Assembly (NCBI GenBank): GCA_947463775.1
Contig: CANHVD010000032.1
Span: forward strand, 1-18,645
Length of the DNA stretch: 18,645 nucleotides
Origin: Planctomycetaceae bacterium
GTDB taxonomy: Bacteria; Planctomycetota; Planctomycetia; Planctomycetales; Planctomycetaceae
Direction: 5' to 3'
A program made the position numbers and the translations under genes. Below are positions 14,377 through 18,645 of the stretch, in pieces. The notes below the pieces were generated by a model. It did no database searches, was not told the origin of the DNA, and was given only the letters and a program-made list of their open reading frames with translations. Positions within the stretch are counted from its first letter, which is position 1. Each line of letters begins with the position of its first letter.

Positions 14377-15678
14377 ATGACATCCATACGTTCCTGGCAT
14401 CTCGGCCATGTTGTTATTGCCATTCTAGCGGGTTTGCTGGTCCCTCCAGCGTCCGCTCAAGCAGACGACTGGCCTCAGTGGGGTGGCCCAAAACGTGACT
14501 GCGTCTGGCATGAAGAAGGCATCGTCGACAAGTTCGAAACCTCCGGATTGTTACCGCGCGTCTGGTCTGCTCCAGTGGCAGAAGGTTATTCGGGGCCCGC
14601 TGTTGCGAATGGACGAGTCTTCCTGACGGATCGTATTGTGGAAGGTGAATTCGAGCGGTTGCTGTGTTTCGATGCGGAGACTGGAAAAGAACTTTGGAAG
14701 CATCAGTACTTTACTCGCTACACCGTCAGTTATCCCGCAGGCCCCAGGGCAACTCCTGTTGTCGATGAAGATCGAGTCTACTTCATCGGAACTCAGGGCG
14801 ACATGTTTTGCATGAGCGTGGTCGATGGCACGATCCTTTGGCAGAAGAATTTCCCGAAAGACTTTGGCACTGAGCTGCCCATCTGGGGCATGGCGTCCTC
14901 ACCTCTTGTTGACGGCAATAAGCTCATCACATTGGTCGGTGGTGTGAAAGATGGACTTGTGATCTGCTTCGATAAGGTTTCCGGCAAGGAAATCTGGAGA
15001 TCGTTGAATGATCCCGGCACAGGATACTGTCCGCCGGTGATTTATGAATTCGGCGGCCGACGCCAACTGATCATCTGGCATCCATCAGCCGTTTCTTCGC
15101 TGGATCCGGAAACCGGTACAGTGCTGTGGGAAATGCCATGGGACATCAAAGCCGGCCTGACGATTCCAATGCCTCGCAAGCTGGATGATCGGCTGTTTCT
15201 CACATCGTTTTACGAAGGCCCGCGCATGCTGAAAGTCGGCGCGGATAAGGCGGAGTTATTGTGGAAGGGCAATGGCGTAAATGAGCAGCAGACTGACAAG
15301 CTGCATTCGATCATGCCGACGCCAGTTGTACTTGGTGAGAACATTTTCGGGGTCTGCAGTTATGGTCAATTGCGATGCCTGAAGACAGATGATGGAAGTC
15401 GCGTCTGGGAATCTCTGGAAGCGACCGGCAGTGGCCGCTGGTGGAATGCGTTCATCGTGCCTCAGGGAGATCGCTATTTTCTGCACAACGAGCAGGGCGA
15501 TCTGATCATCGCGAATTTGTCTGAGGCTGGCTACAAAGAGATTAGCCGTGCGAAACTGGTCGAGCCGACTCGTCCAGTGCAGCGTCGAATGACCATCTGG
15601 TCGCATCCGGCTTTTGCAATGAAGAGCGTGTTTGCTCGCAATGACAAGGAGCTGGTGCGAGTCAACCTTGCGAAGTGA
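14377..15678 (+). CDS. secreted PQQ-like beta-propeller protein
   Basis: A 433-residue exported protein. Signal peptide: MTSIRSWHLG, hydrophobic 11-22, cleavage near Ala29 before DDWPQWGGP, an N-terminus common in planctomycete propeller proteins. At least six PQQ-type blades are visible as D-x-x-(S/T)G-K-x-L/I-W motifs with Trp at about 107, 155, 207, 251, 296 and 344 (for example FDAETGKELW, FDKVSGKEIW, LDPETGTVLW). These repeats build a beta-propeller as in BamB or quinoprotein dehydrogenases; nothing shows that PQQ is bound, and an enzymatic role is unproven. ATG 14377 has GAAGGA ten bases upstream; ATG 14356, seven codons earlier in frame, is possible but has no clear ribosome site. It follows lhgO by 145 bases and converges on the PpiC gene. 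Confidence 0.88.
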   Translation: MTSIRSWHLGHVVIAILAGLLVPPASAQADDWPQWGGPKRDCVWHEEGIVDKFETSGLLPRVWSAPVAEGYSGPAVANGRVFLTDRIVEGEFERLLCFDAETGKELWKHQYFTRYTVSYPAGPRATPVVDEDRVYFIGTQGDMFCMSVVDGTILWQKNFPKDFGTELPIWGMASSPLVDGNKLITLVGGVKDGLVICFDKVSGKEIWRSLNDPGTGYCPPVIYEFGGRRQLIIWHPSAVSSLDPETGTVLWEMPWDIKAGLTIPMPRKLDDRLFLTSFYEGPRMLKVGADKAELLWKGNGVNEQQTDKLHSIMPTPVVLGENIFGVCSYGQLRCLKTDDGSRVWESLEATGSGRWWNAFIVPQGDRYFLHNEQGDLIIANLSEAGYKEISRAKLVEPTRPVQRRMTIWSHPAFAMKSVFARNDKELVRVNLAK

Positions 15679-15824
15679 GCCAGCATGGGGCTTGAATGGC
15701 AAGGCTTTTGCATTTCCAACGCGTACGAATGTTCGAAGGGCAGCCGCACGTCAGTTTTGCAATGTGACAGAGCGATTTGAGTCGGGATGGTGGTTTAGTC
15801 GCGAAATGCTCTGAGTCGCGATGA

Positions 15825-17072
15825 TCAAAGCTTGCTGGCGTCTCGGAACTCTTTTTCGAAGCTCTCACCGAAGATCGTGTTTACATTTCCCTTTTCGCGG
15901 ATGTCCCTGCGAACCTTTTGGCGAGCTTCCAGTTTCATCTCGTTCAGCAACGTCGTTTCAATTTCCTTCTGGACTTCCTGGAAGGGAATTGTGCCTGGGT
16001 CTCGATGATCGATTACCTTGTACACTTCGAAGCGATCACTACGCACCTGCACGCTGGAGATTTCTCCGTCCGGCATTTCGAACAGCATGTCTTCGAGAGC
16101 TTTGTCTGTCAAAGAGCCGCGTTTTATCCAGCCGATCTCCCCGCGTTTTTCAGCGGTCATCGTATCTGACAAAGCCTGAGCGACATCACCAAAGTCTTTA
16201 CCACTCTGGAGTTGAGTGACAACATTCGTCATGGCCTGTTCGGCACCCTCACGACCTCCGTGATCGCGGAAACGGATAACGATTTCGGCAAAGCGAACTT
16301 CTTCAACGGGCTTGTAGTCGTTGATGTGCTCCTGATAGTAGCTCACGAGGACTTCTCGATCGATCGTTTCCGGAACTTTGATCGAGGTTCCGATGTAGCC
16401 TTCTACCATCTGCATTCGCAGGAAATTGTCGCGAAGTGCATCGACAGAGATTCCTTCTTTGGCCAGTCGCTCATCAAGTTGCTGGTCCGTGACAAATCCC
16501 TCTTTTTCTTTGATGCCAGCAATCACCTTTTGGAACTGCGGTTCCAATGTCTCTTTGATCGCATCCCGTTTGTCCTCGGGAATCTTCTTCTCAAGAGCCT
16601 GAACGATCAGTTCATCTTCCACGTACTTGGGAAGACGCTTTCGCAAGGTCGCTTCGATCACTTCCTGACGCTTTGATTCGGGCAGGCGTGGATCAGATTC
16701 GATAATCTGACGAGCTCCCCCGAGAACGTCATCGACAAACACTGGTTTTCCGTTCACGTCCGCGACGACGGTTGTTCCCGTCAAAGGGCCCGAGTTGTTC
16801 TTTGAAAAGCCGATCTGCTGGACGTCGGTACCAGTCGCGGCCTGCCCCATTGCCAGTCTTTGCTCTTCAGCATCGGCAGTTTGATTGACCAGAGATCGTC
16901 GGGGCGGGGCATCGGCAAAGACGGGGTTGGGCACCTTCAGTGACCGACCTTTACAGCCGCAGTTTCCGAGAATCACCAGTAGAATCACCATGAACCACAG
17001 CGCGGACGTGAGTCTCTGAGATCGGCGTAGCCGAGTTTTCAGGGGGCTGGCATGAAGAATTGTGGAACCCAC
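15825..17072 (-). CDS. PpiC/SurA-like peptidyl-prolyl isomerase, probable lipoprotein
   Basis: A protein of about 415 residues (numbered from the GTG at 17070-17072). An Arg-rich N-terminus and hydrophobic stretch (about 24-36) end in LGNCGCKG; Cys38 or Cys40 could be lipidated, though the lipobox is not canonical. After a low-complexity linker comes a SurA-N-like helical region (about 103-230; VNGKPVFVDDVLGGARQI), then a parvulin-type PpiC domain (about 258-358; EVRFAEIVIRF, GKDFGDVAQALSD, RGEIGWIKRGSLTD, YKVIDHRDPG). Such proteins help fold exported or outer-membrane proteins. The start is uncertain: the frame is open to a TTG at 17153 and no candidate has a ribosome site; GTG was chosen because it gives a normal signal sequence. 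It is convergent with the propeller gene and divergent from pyrophosphatase. Confidence 0.85.
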   Translation of the reverse strand: MGSTILHASPLKTRLRRSQRLTSALWFMVILLVILGNCGCKGRSLKVPNPVFADAPPRRSLVNQTADAEEQRLAMGQAATGTDVQQIGFSKNNSGPLTGTTVVADVNGKPVFVDDVLGGARQIIESDPRLPESKRQEVIEATLRKRLPKYVEDELIVQALEKKIPEDKRDAIKETLEPQFQKVIAGIKEKEGFVTDQQLDERLAKEGISVDALRDNFLRMQMVEGYIGTSIKVPETIDREVLVSYYQEHINDYKPVEEVRFAEIVIRFRDHGGREGAEQAMTNVVTQLQSGKDFGDVAQALSDTMTAEKRGEIGWIKRGSLTDKALEDMLFEMPDGEISSVQVRSDRFEVYKVIDHRDPGTIPFQEVQKEIETTLLNEMKLEARQKVRRDIREKGNVNTIFGESFEKEFRDASKL

Positions 17073-17530
17073 GGGATTTTGCCGAAGAGGGAGTGGCAGC
17101 AGAGAGACGACGCGGAAAGCGGTATTTGCGGGATCTAAAGGAACATCGGCCAAAGAAGGGAACGGGACTATACGACTGTTTGCGGGAATCCATCAAGGTC
17201 GAAATTGCAGCCATGTTCTGGCCGAAGATCGCTATTCCATCCGGCAGAAATTGCCGTTTCCGCAGGCTTGACTCCAAGTCAGGAAAAAATCACCTGCGAA
17301 CTCAGACTGGCGCTTCCAACGATGCGGCTATGCCCTAGAGTCTGCGTCCTGCAGCAGCCCCTGATTTGTTCTGCCAATCTGATTCCCTCGAATACAGCCC
17401 CTGCGTGAATCGTTGCGTCCACTCGTTACGTCTTCTGTTTGTGGCTATGTTCGTCAGCAGTGATTCAATGCCTCAGGTGCTGATAGTTACAGGCACTGCA
17501 CGCTTCGAATCTCGATGAAATGAGTGAAAC
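17073..17530. other. gene-free spacer before the pyrophosphatase gene
   Basis: No supported gene was found on either strand; short frames here lack ribosome sites and protein-like composition. The left part may hold extra N-terminal codons of the PpiC gene (up to 17153). TGACT-CCA-AGTCA at 17269-17281 is a short inverted repeat overlapping a TTGACT that resembles a -35 box, but no matching -10 lies 16-18 bases on. Promoters for both divergent genes should be in this stretch. Confidence 0.3.
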
Positions 17531-18148
17531 ATGGCTTTTCCAAAACCATTCTTCCGTTGGCGACCGCATCCATGGCATGGGCTTGAAGTGGGGCCCAATC
17601 CTCCGCATCTTGTGCACGCCTTTATTGAGATCTCGCCATTCGACCTTGTGAAGTACGAAGTCGATAAGGTGACCGGTTACCTGCGTGTTGACCGTCCACA
17701 GCGAACGTCGTCTCAGCCGCCTGCTCTTTATGGTTTTATTCCCAGAACATTCTGCGGTACTCGAGTTGCAGAAATGATGCCGCGGGCTCGACGAGGTGAC
17801 GGCGACCCGCTGGATATCTGTGTGCTCAGCGAACGACCGATCACGAAATCTGAAGTGATCGTGAATGTACGAGTGATTGGTGGCCTGCCGATGCTGGATG
17901 GTGGCGAGGCTGATGACAAGATTATCGGCGTTCTGGCTCAGGACACGATCTGGTCGCATGTTGAGGATCTGGACGAGCTTCCACAGGCTCTCGTGCAGCG
18001 TCTGCGTCACTATTTCACGACCTACAAGGTCATGCCGGGCGATACGACTCAGCAGGTTTCAATTGACCACATTTACGATCGAGCGCATGCCGAAAAGGTG
18101 ATTCTGGCGGCCATGGCTGACTACGAAGACGAGTTCGGCGGAGTTTGA
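17531..18148 (+). CDS. ppa: inorganic pyrophosphatase, family I
   Basis: A 205-residue soluble cytoplasmic enzyme hydrolysing pyrophosphate to phosphate, pulling polymer and aminoacyl-tRNA synthesis forward. Active-site residues by comparison with E. coli Ppa: Glu33 in IEIS, Lys41 and Glu43 in VKYEVDK, Arg55, Tyr67 in YGFIPRT, metal-binding Asp90, Asp92 and Asp95 in GDGDPLDICVL, Asp128/Asp129 and Lys130 in ADDKIIGVL, and Tyr165-Lys166 in TTYK. There are 13 extra residues between YGFIPRT and GDGDPLD compared with the E. coli enzyme, a layout shared with chlamydial pyrophosphatases. Start ATG at 17531 with only a weak GAG upstream. It is a single gene followed by a perfect 12-bp hairpin. Confidence 0.95.
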   Translation: MAFPKPFFRWRPHPWHGLEVGPNPPHLVHAFIEISPFDLVKYEVDKVTGYLRVDRPQRTSSQPPALYGFIPRTFCGTRVAEMMPRARRGDGDPLDICVLSERPITKSEVIVNVRVIGGLPMLDGGEADDKIIGVLAQDTIWSHVEDLDELPQALVQRLRHYFTTYKVMPGDTTQQVSIDHIYDRAHAEKVILAAMADYEDEFGGV

Positions 18149-18185
18149 TTGTCTCGCCGTCGATTGTTGCTCAAGTAGTATGCCT

Positions 18186-18220
18186 CGAACGAACTGGTGA
18201 TTTGACGGCCAGTTCGTTCG
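18186..18220 (+). terminator. 12-bp hairpin after the pyrophosphatase gene
   Basis: CGAACGAACTGG (18186-18197) pairs perfectly with CCAGTTCGTTCG (18209-18220) over an 11-base loop, 37 bases after the stop codon. The following sequence TCGCGTTAAT is not a strong T-tract, but the stem is long and the place is right; it may also serve the convergent gene at the right edge. Confidence 0.6.
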
Positions 18221-18437
18221 TCGCGTTAATGCACCTGGACATCAATGCCGCTGAAGTTTGATCCTCTTGCCACACGAGTGCCGAGCATAGATGCTTATCG
18301 CTGCACAGACTGTGAAGACAGAGCGTTGAGCTGCATTTCGGAGATGTCGGAAGTGCTCGTGAACAACCTCTGTCTGGTGCTTGCTGCCTGATTTACTGTC
18401 AATGTGCTCGCGGCAACGCTGACGACGTTTGGGATTA
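18221..18437. other. spacer between convergent genes
   Basis: About 217 bases with no supported gene. A minus-strand frame of 80 codons (18242-18484) overlaps the end of the edge gene in another frame and has an arginine- and histidine-rich composition typical of antisense noise. Confidence 0.3.
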
Positions 18438-18645
18438 TCAAGCCTTTGCAGCGGCTGGCTGCAGTTCCTGCTCAATCTCGCCAAGGGCCGTCAGAACAGC
18501 GGCTTCATGCTGGCCGACGACTCGCAGTGTCTCGGAAGCCTCTGAATCACCAGCGGATTCAAGTGAAGTGACCCCGAGGGAAATACGATCACAGATTAGC
18601 TTCTGGCTGTGTCTCAGGCGACCAATCAGGACATTCAGGCCCAAA
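18438..18645 (-). CDS. C-terminal part of an unrecognised protein, cut by the window edge
   Basis: At least 68 codons of open frame on the minus strand, running off the right edge and ending with TGA at 18438-18440. The visible part is helical and charged (LRHSQKLICDRIS, ETLRVVGQHEAAVLTALGEIEQEL) and ends in an alanine-rich tail PAAAKA. The only in-frame start codon seen is a TTG at the very edge, so the gene almost certainly begins outside. No family is recognised; the composition is protein-like rather than shadow-like. It converges on pyrophosphatase. Confidence 0.6.
   Translation of the reverse strand, partial: LGLNVLIGRLRHSQKLICDRISLGVTSLESAGDSEASETLRVVGQHEAAVLTALGEIEQELQPAAAKA

Noticed and set aside
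18242..18484. 80-codon minus-strand frame near the right edge
   Set aside because: Overlaps the better-looking edge gene in another frame on the same strand, with noise-like composition.

Overview
This window looks like a piece of a Planctomycetota chromosome (the PVC group). The evidence is family-level: a divergent pair of an ECF sigma factor of the planctomycete type and a zinc-ribbon Ser/Thr kinase with a large predicted extracytoplasmic part; a chlamydia-like inorganic pyrophosphatase with the long loop before its GDGDPLD motif; a secreted PQQ-type beta-propeller; a CxxC-headed DUF1003 protein; loosely packed genes; weak or missing Shine-Dalgarno sites; and several hairpin-type dispersed repeats between genes. 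No phage, conjugation, CRISPR or transposase gene is visible, and no rRNA or tRNA was recognised.

Layout. 171-463 (minus): a probable pair of tiny genes overlapping by ATGA, the second a two-helix membrane protein. 585-1175 (plus): exported Cys-type glutathione/thioredoxin peroxidase followed by a strong terminator. 1176-2008: a gene-free stretch whose core (1390-1932) is a nested inverted-repeat island: near-perfect 25-bp inverted ends enclosing four copies of a hairpin unit of about 48 bp, two in each orientation. 2009-6391 (minus): 1460-residue membrane Ser/Thr kinase. 6392-6613: shared promoter region carrying another palindromic repeat. 6614-7357 (plus): ECF sigma factor. 7394-7441: GC-rich hairpin repeat between convergent genes. 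7459-8253 (minus): HpcH/HpaI-family aldolase. 8485-11934 (minus): single-chain pyruvate carboxylase with a leader able to form two mutually exclusive hairpins. 12231-12947, 13041-14231 and 14377-15678 (plus): DUF1003 membrane protein, L-2-hydroxyglutarate oxidase/dehydrogenase, secreted beta-propeller. 15825-17072 (minus): PpiC/SurA-like folding factor, probably a lipoprotein. 17531-18148 (plus): inorganic pyrophosphatase with a terminator hairpin. 18438-18645 (minus): 3' end of an unrecognised gene running off the window.

How the genes fit together. Most are housekeeping or central-metabolism genes: pyruvate carboxylase makes oxaloacetate, HpaI-type aldolases usually release pyruvate or a related 2-oxoacid, LhgO returns L-2-hydroxyglutarate to 2-oxoglutarate, and pyrophosphatase pulls biosynthetic reactions forward. 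The kinase and sigma factor form a probable signalling module. The peroxidase, propeller and PpiC protein act outside the cytoplasm. The least explained parts are the non-coding ones: the palindromic island at 1390-1932, the repeat inside the kinase/sigma promoter, and the alternative hairpins before pyruvate carboxylase.
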